Positions 1-7,639 of a stretch of 11,479 nucleotides of DNA are shown piece by piece (within the stretch, counting starts at the first letter, position 1; every line of letters starts with the position of its first letter). The stretch covers positions 1 through 11,479 of the forward strand of contig DATLQX010000038.1 of NCBI GenBank assembly GCA_035534995.1. The letters are read 5' to 3'. Under the pieces are notes generated by a model. The model was not told where the DNA came from. It ran no database searches and worked only from the letters and a program-made list of their open reading frames with translations. A program made the translations under genes and the position numbers. The DNA is from JANWHV01 sp035534995 (lineage in GTDB: Bacteria > Chloroflexota > UBA5177 > JANWHV01).

Positions 1-1019
1 TGCCGCGGCCCATCGTAGGGGTTCGAGACCGCGATCCCCCCCTCGGTGATCCCGTATCGCTCCAGCACCGGCTGCCCCAACGCTCGCTGGGCCCGCTCGA
101 ACAGGGCGGGCGGCAGCGGGGCCGAGCCGGCCACGAAGAGACGAACCCGCGAGAGGTCCGCCGGATGCTCCTCCAGGTATTCCACCAGCCTCTGATACAT
201 AGCAGGGACGCCGAAGAACATCGTCCCTCCGCCGTGCAACAACTCGTGCACCACCGCCTCCGGGGAGAAGCGGATGAGCACCGCCGAGCCTCCACCGATG
301 AGTGTGCCGTGCAGGCCGATCGCCAGTCCATGCACATGAAAGAGGGGCAGAGCCAGGACCAGGCGGTCATTCGCCGTCCACCGCCAGGCCTCGATCACCC
401 CGCGCGCCTGGGCCAGCAGGTTCCCGTGGTCCAGCAGGGCGCCCTTGGGCCGGCCGGTGGTGCCCGAGGTGTAGATGATCACGGCGGGACTCTCGGAGTC
501 GAGGGAGAGCTGGGGTAAGCTCTCGTCTCCTTCCGGCAAGTCCTCGATGTCCAGCACGGCGGTGATCGAGGGCACCTGTGCACGGGCGGCTTCCACCAGC
601 GGCAGTCGGTCCCGATCGGTCAACACCAACATCGGCTTCGAGTCGCCCAGGATATGGGCCAACTCGCCTTCACGGTAGGCGGGATTGCAGGGATTGACCA
701 CGGCGCCCAGGCGCCTCGCCCCCAGGTAGGCCAATACCCAGGACCGGGAGTTCGCGGCATACAGACAGAGTCGGCTGCCTGGCCGCGCTCCCAGGCCATG
801 CAACCCCGCCGCGATCCGATCCGCTTGGCGGCGGAGCGATTCATGGCTCTCCCAGTGGTCGCCCACCCGCAAGGCGGGCGCCTCGCCTCCCCGGAACAGC
901 GCCTCGGCCAGCGTTCCCTGGCGGAGCACACGCCGGCAATCCTCGGTCGCCAGGGGCAGGGTCAAGTCGGGGCGGCGATGGATATGCCAGGCGGGCGGCA
1001 CCTCCGGCTCTTGATTCAT
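1..1019 (-). CDS. AMP-forming acyl-CoA synthetase, malonyl-CoA synthetase (MatB/ACSF3)-like, 5' part only
   Basis: The first 339 residues of a class I adenylate-forming enzyme; the gene continues past the left edge, so the C-terminal lid domain is not visible. The family activates a carboxylic acid with ATP to an acyl-adenylate and transfers it to CoA in the cytosol. The phosphate-binding motif TSGTTGRPKG lies at residues 184-193. LPLFHVHGL follows at about 224-232 and the adenine/acyl-binding motif RYGITEGG at 321-328. The stretch SNPYDG right after that motif resembles malonyl-CoA synthetases more than long-chain FadD enzymes, which suggests malonate or methylmalonate as substrate; this is a from-memory family comparison. 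The ATG at 1019 is preceded by AGGAG seven bases upstream (1026-1030), which supports the start. The gene diverges from the exporter operon across a 489-bp gap. The adenylating superfamily is certain, the substrate is not. Confidence 0.9.
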   Translation of the reverse strand, partial: MNQEPEVPPAWHIHRRPDLTLPLATEDCRRVLRQGTLAEALFRGGEAPALRVGDHWESHESLRRQADRIAAGLHGLGARPGSRLCLYAANSRSWVLAYLGARRLGAVVNPCNPAYREGELAHILGDSKPMLVLTDRDRLPLVEAARAQVPSITAVLDIEDLPEGDESLPQLSLDSESPAVIIYTSGTTGRPKGALLDHGNLLAQARGVIEAWRWTANDRLVLALPLFHVHGLAIGLHGTLIGGGSAVLIRFSPEAVVHELLHGGGTMFFGVPAMYQRLVEYLEEHPADLSRVRLFVAGSAPLPPALFERAQRALGQPVLERYGITEGGIAVSNPYDGPR

Positions 1020-1102
1020 TGTCATCTCCTGCTCCATGGTGTACGTTCCCGGTCTCCATGCTACTGGGTACCGGAGTCATGGTCCACAACTCGTACGATC
1101 CT

Positions 1103-1233
1103 CATGATCTTGCGCTTAAAAGCGCATGAAAGGATGTTTTCCGGCTGAAGCCGGTTCACGATTTACCGCGTCCGTAGACCCGGCTTTAGCCGGCCGTCCG
1201 TGTCTTCCATCCGCTTTCAAGCGGAGGATCATG
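1103..1233. repeat. Composite inverted repeat of four 6-2-6 hairpins (REP/BIME- or MITE-like)
   Basis: Four 14-nt palindromes, each a 6-bp stem around 2 bases, lie in a row: GCGCTTAAAAGCGC (1112-1125), CCGGCTGAAGCCGG (1141-1154), CCGGCTTTAGCCGG (1180-1193) and CCGCTTTCAAGCGG (1211-1224). The whole block is itself an imperfect inverted repeat. CATGATC at 1103-1109 faces GATCATG at 1227-1233, the two outer hairpins resemble each other, the two inner ones are near-identical, and the pairs are arranged outer-inner-inner-outer. This double-level symmetry is typical of paired REP sequences (BIMEs), which REP-associated tyrosine transposases can mobilise. It lies 84 bp upstream of the acyl-CoA synthetase start. 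No transposase is visible in this window. The palindromes are read directly from the sequence; the mobile or transcript-stabilising role is inferred. Confidence 0.8.
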
Positions 1234-1508
1234 GACCCTAGTTACAGACCGTGATAAGAGAGTGGAGGCAGCCCAATAGTAGCTAAAAACCAGCCCCCAC
1301 GATCTTGACCTGGGACCAGACCAACTGGACGGCCTGTTCCTCAGGGTAGAGCAATCAGGTGGCGCGCGACAAGCGGGAGCCCGGTCGCCCGGTCGCCAGG
1401 CCAGTGTCTCCTGATACAGCCACGAATCCACGGCCCGCCTATCATAGATCGGAAGAGTAGGCGGAGTGGATCGCCCACACGAGAACAGGACGGAGAAGCG
1501 GCGGATGG
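1234..1508. other. Non-coding leader region upstream of the exporter operon
   Basis: I see no convincing gene here; the reading frames crossing it lack codon structure and run into the hairpin block or antisense to drrA. It must hold the control region for the exporter. An 8-base direct duplication, CCCGGTCG twice, occupies 1380-1395. A -10-like TATCAT sits at 1440-1445, but I find no matching -35 at normal spacing. GGAGA at 1492-1496 is the only ribosome-binding-like stretch before the GTG start, at a rather long 12-base spacing. Confidence 0.4.
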
Positions 1509-2471
1509 GTGAGTAGCAACGAGGCGGCCATCGTGGCCACGGCGATCACGAAGTCCTTTAAACAGGTGGAGGTGCTCAAGGGGATCGATCTCGAGGTCGC
1601 CCGAGGCACGGTCCTGGCTTTGCTTGGCCCGAACGGCGCCGGCAAGACCACCATGGTCCGCATCCTGGCCACCCTCCTGAAGCCCGATGGCGGGCGGGCG
1701 CTGGTCGAAGGCCATGACGTGGTCCAGCAGGCCGGCAAAGTGCGTTCGCTGATCGGGCTCACGGGGCAGTACGCGGCGGTTGATGAATTGTTGACCGGCA
1801 TGGCCAATCTGACCATGATCGGCCGCCTCTACCGGCTGAGCGCGGCGGACGCGCGGCGCCGGGCCACGGACCTCCTGGCGGTGTTTGATCTGACTAACGC
1901 GGCCACTCGCCCGGTCAAGACCTACTCCGGCGGGATGCGTCGCCGTCTGGATCTGGCGGCCAGTCTGATCGCCAATCCGCCTATCCTCTATCTGGATGAG
2001 CCCACCACCGGGCTCGATCCCCATAGCCGGAACGCCATGTGGGAGATCATTCGCCAGTTGGTGCGCGAGGGCACCACCCTCCTGCTGACCACCCAATATC
2101 TGGAGGAGGCCGACCAACTGGCGGACCAGATCGCCGTGATCGACACCGGGACGGTGGTTGCCAAGGGATCGCCGGACGAGCTCAAGCGCCAACTGGGGGG
2201 CGAGCGATTCGACATCGTCACCGGCAGCCCCGCCGCCTTCGAGCAGGCCGTCCTCCTCCTGGGCGCCCGCGCCCTCCAGGCGGATCGCGATACCTGGACC
2301 CTCAGCCTGCGGGCCGATGAAGGGTTCCAGAAGCTCTATGAAACGCTCGGCCAGTTGCAACAGGCGGGCATCGAGATCGCGGGCTTCTCCTTGCATCGGC
2401 CCACCCTCGACGATGTGTTCCTGCGCCTGACCCAGCGAACCGCCGGCGCTGAACTGAAAGGAGGTGAGTAA
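1509..2471 (+). CDS. DrrA-type ABC transporter ATP-binding protein
   Basis: A 320-residue cytoplasmic ATPase of the daunorubicin-resistance (DrrA) family, expected to power export by the membrane protein encoded next. Walker A is GPNGAGKTT at residues 40-48 and the Q-loop glutamine is near 87. The ABC signature YSGGMRRRLDLA spans 139-150, Walker B ILYLDEP is at 159-165 and the D-loop follows. The switch position reads TTQYLEEAD, with glutamine (196) where most ABC ATPases have histidine, as is usual in DrrA relatives. Residues from about 215 form the family's extra C-terminal domain, ending in the typical DDVFLRLT motif (about 303-310). The GTG start at 1509 is the only start codon after an in-frame stop at 1458. 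The stop lies 2 bp before the permease start, so the two are surely co-transcribed. The substrate cannot be read from the sequence; antibiotic, lipid or pigment export are all possible. Confidence 0.95.
   Translation: MSSNEAAIVATAITKSFKQVEVLKGIDLEVARGTVLALLGPNGAGKTTMVRILATLLKPDGGRALVEGHDVVQQAGKVRSLIGLTGQYAAVDELLTGMANLTMIGRLYRLSAADARRRATDLLAVFDLTNAATRPVKTYSGGMRRRLDLAASLIANPPILYLDEPTTGLDPHSRNAMWEIIRQLVREGTTLLLTTQYLEEADQLADQIAVIDTGTVVAKGSPDELKRQLGGERFDIVTGSPAAFEQAVLLLGARALQADRDTWTLSLRADEGFQKLYETLGQLQQAGIEIAGFSLHRPTLDDVFLRLTQRTAGAELKGGE
2460..2467 (+). promoter_or_regulatory. Strong Shine-Dalgarno for the permease, inside the drrA 3' end
   Basis: GGAGGTGA lies in the last codons of the ATPase gene, six bases before the GTG at 2474. 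It is close to a full anti-SD match and fixes that start. A strong site overlapping the upstream stop suggests coupled, high-level translation of the permease. Confidence 0.8.
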
Positions 2472-2473
2472 CC

Positions 2474-3292
2474 GTGGCCACCATCATGCCGCCCATGGCG
2501 GGCATCCAACCGCTCAGGCGATCACGGGTATTCTGGGTGGTCAGCGATACCTGGGTGCTGATCGTACGCAGCCTGCTGCATATCAAGGAAGATCCGGAGC
2601 AGCTACTCTCGCTCTCCCTGCAACCGATCATGTTCGTCGTGCTCTTCCGCTATGTCTTCGGCGGGGCGATCAATACGGGCGGGGTGAGCTACGCGAACTT
2701 CCTGATGGCCGGTATCTTCGTCCAGACCGCTGCCTTTGGCTCGACCACGACCGGAGTCGGCCTCGCCACGGACCTGCGGCGAGGTATCATCGACCGTTTC
2801 CGCTCGCTGCCCATCGTGCAAACGGCGGTGCTGACCGGCCATGTGGCGGCTGATTTGATCCGGAGCCTCCTCGCGTTGGCGGTGATGATCGTTACTGGGC
2901 TGCTCGTGGGCTTCCGGCCGAGCGCCGGCCCCCTGGCCTGGCTCGCCGTCATCGGCTTGCTGCTCCTCCTGACCTTTGCCCTTTCCTGGGTGTCGGCGAT
3001 TATCGGCCTGATGGGGAAGAGCATCGAGTTCGTCCAGCAGGCCAGCTTTATCTGGCTGTTCCCCCTCACCTTCGCCAGCAGCGCCTTCGTCCCGACCCAA
3101 TCCATGCCGGGCTGGCTCCGCGGGTTCGCCGATAACCAGCCGATTACCCTCTACGTGGACGCCGTGCGCAGCCTGCTTCTCGGGCAGCCCGTGGGGAACC
3201 ATGGCTGGCTGGCCGTGCTCTGGGGTCTGGGGATCCTGGCCTGCGCCGTCCCGGTGGCCAGCTATCAGTTCCGCCATCAGATCGCGCAGTGA
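2474..3292 (+). CDS. DrrB-type ABC-2 transporter permease
   Basis: A 272-residue integral membrane protein, the expected partner of the preceding ATPase. Hydrophobic segments at about residues 45-63, 74-97, 117-146, 154-178, 188-206 and 243-263 give the six-helix ABC-2 topology. The cytoplasmic loop DLRRGIIDRFRSLP (100-113) is the DrrB-family segment thought to contact the ATPase. GFADNQPIT (217-225), after the fifth helix, is another strong family signature. Length is typical of the family. A GTG start with a near-perfect Shine-Dalgarno is used. The gene ends 10 bp from the end of the convergent regulator gene, with no room for a separate terminator between them. ABC-2 exporter identity is firm; the cargo is unknown. 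Confidence 0.94.
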   Translation: MATIMPPMAGIQPLRRSRVFWVVSDTWVLIVRSLLHIKEDPEQLLSLSLQPIMFVVLFRYVFGGAINTGGVSYANFLMAGIFVQTAAFGSTTTGVGLATDLRRGIIDRFRSLPIVQTAVLTGHVAADLIRSLLALAVMIVTGLLVGFRPSAGPLAWLAVIGLLLLLTFALSWVSAIIGLMGKSIEFVQQASFIWLFPLTFASSAFVPTQSMPGWLRGFADNQPITLYVDAVRSLLLGQPVGNHGWLAVLWGLGILACAVPVASYQFRHQIAQ

Positions 3293-3302
3293 GGCGCCAA
3301 TC

Positions 3303-5801
3303 TTATGTCGCGTTGGGGTCCAGCGCCTCCATGAGCCCTGCCTCGGGGGTAAGGGCGCGTCCCGCTGTCCATACCTGGTCGAACTCCTGATCACCCAGGG
3401 CCAGGCGCAGCCGCGTTTCCACGGTCTCGTAGTCTCCGTCCTCGGGTGGGGGAGGATGGTGGTCGGAAGGACAGATGGCCGAGGCTAGGCCAAGCAGTCG
3501 TGCCCCGCGCCACGCCCGATTCTGGTCCGCCGCCAGCCCGGCCAGCCCCACCACGGCGGTGGTCATGATCCGCCGATCATCGATCGCCTGGGCCAGGCCG
3601 ATCCCTTCCCGGAAGGACGCCGCGGCCTGATCGGGCCGGCCAAGATCGCGGGCCACGAAGCCGCCGAGGATCAGGCAATCGGCGGTGCCTTGCCGATCGC
3701 CCAGTTCCCGGCGCCGGGCAAGGCTCTCGGCGCCATGGATCGCCGCCTGCTCCGCCTGTCCTTGCCGCCAGGCCACCACGCTGAGGTTATGGAGAATATA
3801 GGCGACGCCCCAGCTGTCGCGCTCCTCCCGGCGGATGACCAGGCTCTCGTGATAGAGGCTGGCCGCCCGGTTCAGATCGCCCTGAAAGCGCGCGGTGGTT
3901 CCTAGATTATTGAGCGCGACCGCGATCCCTACCCGATCCCCAAGTTGGCCATATAATGCGCGGCTCTGGTCGTATCGTTCCATGGCGAGCGCGAACTGCC
4001 GCTGATTGCGGGCAATACTGCCCAACGTATTCAAGATATCCGCCATGTGCGGACGATCGTCCAATTCGCGGCACAGGGCCAGACATTCCTCGCACCACGC
4101 GACCCCGGCTACCAGGTCGCCCATCTGAGTCGCGAGCAGACCGGCCACCCGCAGGGCATCGGCTCGCGGCTGTTGCCCTAATGGACCGGGAAGGGCAAGC
4201 AGATCCTCCACCCATCGCCGGCCCTCGCCAAGATGGCCATGGATCACCCAGAGCCGCCATATCCCCATGGCCAGGCGGATTCCCAGTTCCCGCTCTCCGG
4301 TCTCTCGCGCCCAGCCGAGGGCGGCGCGCAGGTTGTCGTGCTCGCGCTCCCAACGCTCCAGCCAGGCCCCCCGATCGTCCGCCAGGGAAAATGCGTCGGC
4401 CTCCCCGCGCGCCAGGAAGTAGAGGGCATGGGCTCGGCGCGCTTCTCCGGTCTCGCCCTGAGCGGCAAGTTGCTCGCGCGCGTATTCCTGCAAGGTCTCC
4501 AGCATCACCAGGCGCGGTTCACCATGGATCTCCCTTTGACTGAGAAGACTTTTCTCAATCAGCGAGGAGACGCAGTCTAGTACGTCAGGGGCCGTGGAGT
4601 CCGCGCAGGTCGCCTCGGCGGCTTCCAGGGTACACCCGCCCTGAAAAACGGCGAATCGGCGGAACAGCGCCTGCTCGGTGGGGGAGAGCAGGTTGTAGCT
4701 CCAGTCGATGGTCGCGCGCATGGTCTGCTGCCGCCCCGGTAGGTCACGGGGGCCGCCGCGAAGCATGGCGAGTCGAGATTCCAGGCGGGCCAGCAGGGTC
4801 GTGGGCGGCAGCAGGGCCACCCGAGCCGCCGCCAGTTCAATGGCCAGGGGCAGCCCATCCACGCGCCGGCAAATCTCCACCACCGCCTCGGCCTGATCCG
4901 CCTTGAGGGTAAAGCTGGGCTGCACCGCGCGGGCCCGCGCCACGAAGAGGCGGGTCGCCGCGAAGCCGGCCAGCGCCTCCAGCGGCAGGCGCCGGTCGGC
5001 CGCTGGAACCGCCAGGGGCGGTACCTGAAACTGCTGCTCGCCGCGGACCCTCAAGGCGATTCGGCTGGTAGCCAGCACCACCAGACGCCGGCATTGGGAC
5101 AGCAGATCGCTGATCAGGGACGCGGCGTCCACCACCTGCTCGAAGTTGTCGAGAACCAGAAGGGCATGGCGATCATGGAGCAATCCCACCAGAGCGTCGC
5201 GTGCGCTTTGCGTGCCCGTCGGGCGCGCGTCCAGCGCCTGGGCGATTGCCGTGGCCACCAGACCCGGATCGCGGACATCGCTCAGATCTACCCAGACCAC
5301 GCCGTCCTCAAACGTGTCCCGCAAGGCGGTTGCCACCTGGAGGGAAAGCCGGGTCTTCCCCACCCCGCCGGGTCCGGTAAGGGTCAGGAGACGAGTACCG
5401 CTCCCCGCCAGGGTATGCCGCAAGGCATCGGCCAACCGCACTTCTTCTTGCTCCCGCCCGATCAGCGGCGTGGGCGGCACGGGAAGCGCGAAGGCGGCGG
5501 GCACGGCTGATGGCGAACCGGCCGGGGAAGGGGGCGCCTCGGCGGACGGCACCTGGTCTTCCCCGATCGCCGCCCCCACGAAGCGCGAACGGTCGCGCTC
5601 GGCCAAAGCGAGAGCATCGGCCAGCAGGGCCACGGTATCGGGACGGGGAGCGGTCCGTCTCCCCCGCTCCAGGGCCGCGATGGCGGCGGCGCTGAGACGC
5701 GCCCGTTCGGCCAGCGCCTCCTGCGACAGACCCGCCGCCAGTCGATGCCGGCGCAACAGGGCGCCAAAGGTTGTCGGTCCAGACTCAGTGATTCCCGCCA
5801 T
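3303..5801 (-). CDS. XRE-HTH / NB-ARC ATPase / TPR transcriptional regulator
   Basis: An 832-residue multidomain protein. Residues 10-75 form an XRE-type helix-turn-helix (LSQEALAERARLSAAAIAALERG). An Ala/Pro-rich linker (about 83-110) leads to an NB-ARC/AP-ATPase module. This has Walker A GPGGVGKTR at 143-151, Walker B ALLVLDNFEQ at 213-222, sensor ATSR at 244-247 and the DGLPLA motif at 315-320. The C-terminal part has five TPR-like repeats of almost exactly 40 residues from about 548 to 748, followed by the conserved tail LRLALGDQEFDQVWTAGRAL. Such STAND-type proteins are thought to hold an inactive ADP form and to oligomerise on binding a ligand or partner to the repeats. Here the DNA-binding domain would make it a signal-responsive regulator. 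The ATG at 5801 is preceded by GAGGGG at a short spacing. It converges on the drrAB-like operon and diverges from the methyltransferase gene; both are plausible targets. The ligand and targets are unknown. Confidence 0.93.
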   Translation of the reverse strand: MAGITESGPTTFGALLRRHRLAAGLSQEALAERARLSAAAIAALERGRRTAPRPDTVALLADALALAERDRSRFVGAAIGEDQVPSAEAPPSPAGSPSAVPAAFALPVPPTPLIGREQEEVRLADALRHTLAGSGTRLLTLTGPGGVGKTRLSLQVATALRDTFEDGVVWVDLSDVRDPGLVATAIAQALDARPTGTQSARDALVGLLHDRHALLVLDNFEQVVDAASLISDLLSQCRRLVVLATSRIALRVRGEQQFQVPPLAVPAADRRLPLEALAGFAATRLFVARARAVQPSFTLKADQAEAVVEICRRVDGLPLAIELAAARVALLPPTTLLARLESRLAMLRGGPRDLPGRQQTMRATIDWSYNLLSPTEQALFRRFAVFQGGCTLEAAEATCADSTAPDVLDCVSSLIEKSLLSQREIHGEPRLVMLETLQEYAREQLAAQGETGEARRAHALYFLARGEADAFSLADDRGAWLERWEREHDNLRAALGWARETGERELGIRLAMGIWRLWVIHGHLGEGRRWVEDLLALPGPLGQQPRADALRVAGLLATQMGDLVAGVAWCEECLALCRELDDRPHMADILNTLGSIARNQRQFALAMERYDQSRALYGQLGDRVGIAVALNNLGTTARFQGDLNRAASLYHESLVIRREERDSWGVAYILHNLSVVAWRQGQAEQAAIHGAESLARRRELGDRQGTADCLILGGFVARDLGRPDQAAASFREGIGLAQAIDDRRIMTTAVVGLAGLAADQNRAWRGARLLGLASAICPSDHHPPPPEDGDYETVETRLRLALGDQEFDQVWTAGRALTPEAGLMEALDPNAT

Positions 5802-6003
5802 GTCCCCTCATCCAGCTACCGGCGCGAACAGGCAGGCTTGATGTCCCCGCCTCGCCACCGGGCTTCCGCCGTGCTTGGCACGCCGAGATCACCTTCCCGC
5901 TCGCGATTTGCCCCCTACCCCGTGTTCCGCCAGTGTACTATACGAGCGGGAGTGGGGTTGCGGAATCTACTAGTTATGTGCATTTAGTGGGGTCGGGAGG
6001 GTC
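5802..6003. promoter_or_regulatory. Divergent intergenic region between regulator and methyltransferase
   Basis: These 202 bases must contain promoters for both flanking genes. Visible elements are a small palindrome CGTGC-TTG-GCACG at 5870-5882, and GTACTATAC at about 5935-5943, which gives a -10-like TATAGT on the minus strand and TACTAT on the plus strand. GGAGG at 5996-6000 is the ribosome-binding site of the methyltransferase. No well-spaced -35/-10 pair stands out, so exact promoters are not claimed. Confidence 0.4.
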
Positions 6004-6792
6004 ATGCCAATCGATAACACGCTCTACGACCTACCGGGAGATATCTGGTGGGATGATGCTCACCCCCTTGCTACCCTCCGCACCATGGTCAACCCCGGCC
6101 GCGTCCCCTACTTCCTCCATGTCCTGGTGAACCGGCTGGAACTCAATCCGTCTGATACGCGCGTGCTTGAGGTCGGCTGTGGCGGCGGGCTCCTGGCCGA
6201 GGAGATCGCCGGACTCGGTTTCTCCGTCACCGGCATCGATCCGTCCGAGCCCTCCTTGACGATCGCCCGCGCTCACGCCGCCCGTTCCGGTTTCCGTATC
6301 GACTACCGGACGGGGGTGGGCGAGCGCATCCCGTTTCCCGACGCTTCCTTCCCCGTGGTCCTGTGCTGTGATGTGCTGGAGCATGTGCAAGACCTCGACA
6401 AGGTGGTCGCGGAGATCGCCCGCGTCCTTGCTCCCGGCGGGGTGTTCCTCTACGACACGATCAACCGGACCCTGCTCAGCAAGCTAATCGCGATCAAAGT
6501 GATTCAGGAATGGCCGGCCACTCGCTTCGTTCCCGCCAACTTGCACGACTGGCAGCTATTTATCAAGCCGGCGGAGTTGCGATCCGTCCTGGAGCGCCAT
6601 GGCCTGAACAACATCGAGACTACCGGCCTGAGGCCGGCCGCTGGCCCCCTCGCCCTGTTGCTAGCCGCGCGTGATTTTCGAAGCGGGAAACTCAACTTCG
6701 GGCAACTCGGACGCCGCCTCGCCTTCCGCCGCACCCGCCTGCTGGCCTGTTCGTACATGGGATACGCCCGCGAACCAGTACTTTCCACCTAG
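6004..6792 (+). CDS. UbiG-like class I SAM-dependent methyltransferase
   Basis: A 262-residue cytoplasmic methyltransferase. SAM-binding motif I is LEVGCGGG at residues 55-62 and the acidic end of strand 2 is GIDPSE at 77-82. The later strand reads VVLCCDVLEHV (118-128), followed by VLAPGGVFLYDTINRT (141-156). The segment after INRT, with VPANLHDWQLFIKPAEL (176-192), closely follows 3-demethylubiquinone O-methyltransferase UbiG, which has THDxxxFIKPAEL at this place. UbiG methylates hydroxyls on the polyprenylated benzene ring during ubiquinone synthesis. Whether this organism makes ubiquinone is not known, so another prenylated or phenolic acceptor is equally possible. The ATG at 6004 has GGAGG only three bases upstream, and an in-frame stop not far upstream leaves no better start. 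The conserved-looking unknown gene follows on the same strand and may be co-transcribed. Confidence 0.88.
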   Translation: MPIDNTLYDLPGDIWWDDAHPLATLRTMVNPGRVPYFLHVLVNRLELNPSDTRVLEVGCGGGLLAEEIAGLGFSVTGIDPSEPSLTIARAHAARSGFRIDYRTGVGERIPFPDASFPVVLCCDVLEHVQDLDKVVAEIARVLAPGGVFLYDTINRTLLSKLIAIKVIQEWPATRFVPANLHDWQLFIKPAELRSVLERHGLNNIETTGLRPAAGPLALLLAARDFRSGKLNFGQLGRRLAFRRTRLLACSYMGYAREPVLST

Positions 6793-6852
6793 TCGGCATC
6801 CGACTTGCGGCAGGCCGTGCTCGCTTGCCGGCCCCAGCAGGGGACGCCTGGG

Positions 6853-7320
6853 GTGTCGCAACCACGGCCACCTGTATATTGGCCCATCGACGCTATCGAA
6901 CTGGGCGATCACCTCCTGGAGATTGGTCGCGCACGGGCCTCGGGCGCGACCGCGCGGGCACCGCGGCGAGCCCGGTCCAACGATTGGCTCGCTAAGCCTT
7001 TGCCGGAACGCCGAACCAGACTTGCCTACACCCGCGCCTTCTCCGCTGATCAGCACAAGCGGATGGCGTTCGGCCTGATTCCCCAGGGTACGGACGATAG
7101 ATGGTTCATCTATATCGAGAGCGACCAACTCTTCTTTCACCGCGGTTGGACTGGTTACTGCATCTTCACCGTGCAGCTTGTACCGTCGGGTATGGAATAC
7201 GCCGTGGCCGAGGCGTGGGTGAACCGCGATCCGAGCGAGTATACACAAACCGATTCCGAGGCCGACATCCGGCTACTCGACGACTTGATCGAGATGCTTC
7301 TACAAGAAAATCTTGAATAG
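6853..7320 (+). CDS. Unknown protein with FHRGWTG motif; start uncertain
   Basis: I do not recognise a named family. From about position 7000 the translation looks like a compact folded domain. GLIPQGTDDRWFIYIE is followed by FFHRGWTGYCIFTV, then VAEAWVNRDPSEY, and it ends in an acidic helix LLDDLIEMLL. These aromatic motifs resemble a widespread group of roughly 100-residue uncharacterised bacterial proteins, from memory only. The N-terminal part (about 6853-6990) is Arg/Ala-rich, low in complexity, and may not belong to the native protein. The GTG at 6853 has AGGGGA about eight bases before it. Other in-frame starts are TTG 6805, GTG 6817, TTG 7000 and ATG 7063; the last would cut into the conserved part. 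It starts about 60 bp after the methyltransferase stop on the same strand. No membrane segment or signal peptide is visible, so it is probably cytosolic. Confidence 0.65.
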   Translation: MSQPRPPVYWPIDAIELGDHLLEIGRARASGATARAPRRARSNDWLAKPLPERRTRLAYTRAFSADQHKRMAFGLIPQGTDDRWFIYIESDQLFFHRGWTGYCIFTVQLVPSGMEYAVAEAWVNRDPSEYTQTDSEADIRLLDDLIEMLLQENLE

Positions 7321-7544
7321 TCTCCGGCCCACCGCCATGAGCGGAACGCCGATGATCCTCCGCGATCGGGCAAAGGGCCGGGATGGTTGCGTGGCACGGC
7401 ACTCCCTCCTAAGAGAGCACAGATCGTCCTGCCGCATGACCACGAAGAGGTAGGCAAGGTTCGAGTTAGGGCAGAGTCCCATCGCTAGCTACTCCCTGCT
7501 ACGGGCCCTCCCATTGGTGTGGCCTCGCAGAGGTAGTGTAAGCC

Positions 7545-7611
7545 CATATTTCTAAATAATAAAGTCAATGTCACATAATTATCAAGTTAGGTATAAAATA
7601 GTAATGTTTAT
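7545..7611. other. AT-rich island in GC-rich sequence
   Basis: About four fifths of these 67 bases are A or T by hand count, against a strongly GC-rich background. It includes TATAAAAT (7592-7599), which would read as a -10 box, but no gene starts downstream on either strand, so it is not a typical promoter. It may be a remnant of foreign DNA, a nucleoid-protein binding site, or a region helping termination between convergent genes. Confidence 0.6.
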
Positions 7612-7612
7612 G

Positions 7613-7635
7613 CCAGCCTTGACGGCCACTGCTGG
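7613..7635 (-). terminator. Possible weak terminator of the prenyltransferase gene
   Basis: CCAGC and GCTGG form a 5-bp stem around a 13-base loop just after the prenyltransferase stop. In the minus-strand transcript it is followed by an AU-rich stretch including UAUUUUAU. The stem is short and the U-run interrupted, so this is only a candidate. Confidence 0.3.
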
Positions 7636-7639
7636 ACGA

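Larger units (their letters stand above)
7321..7639. other. Convergent intergenic region, mostly without recognisable genes
   Basis: This stretch separates the 3' ends of the unknown gene and the prenyltransferase. Short reading frames in it show no recognisable product. A 7-bp inverted repeat CCGGCCC/GGGCCGG (7324-7330 and 7375-7381) has a 44-base loop and may be chance. The right part is the AT-rich island described separately. No tRNA or known structured RNA was found. Confidence 0.5.

Noticed and set aside
1341..2396. 351-residue minus-strand open frame
   Set aside because: It is antisense to the clearly real DrrA-type ATPase; the translation has no recognisable domain and reflects GC-rich codon bias.
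6661..7248. 195-residue minus-strand frame containing GEGAGVGKSG, resembling a Walker A motif
   Set aside because: It overlaps the methyltransferase 3' end and the unknown gene on the other strand, and no Walker B or other NTPase feature follows; the motif looks accidental.
7458..7465. GGTTCGAG resembling a tRNA T-loop
   Set aside because: No matching T-stem, acceptor stem or anticodon arm could be placed around it.
7300..7482. 60-residue minus-strand frame with a basic C-terminus
   Set aside because: No ribosome-binding site, no recognisable family, and it overlaps the end of the plus-strand gene.
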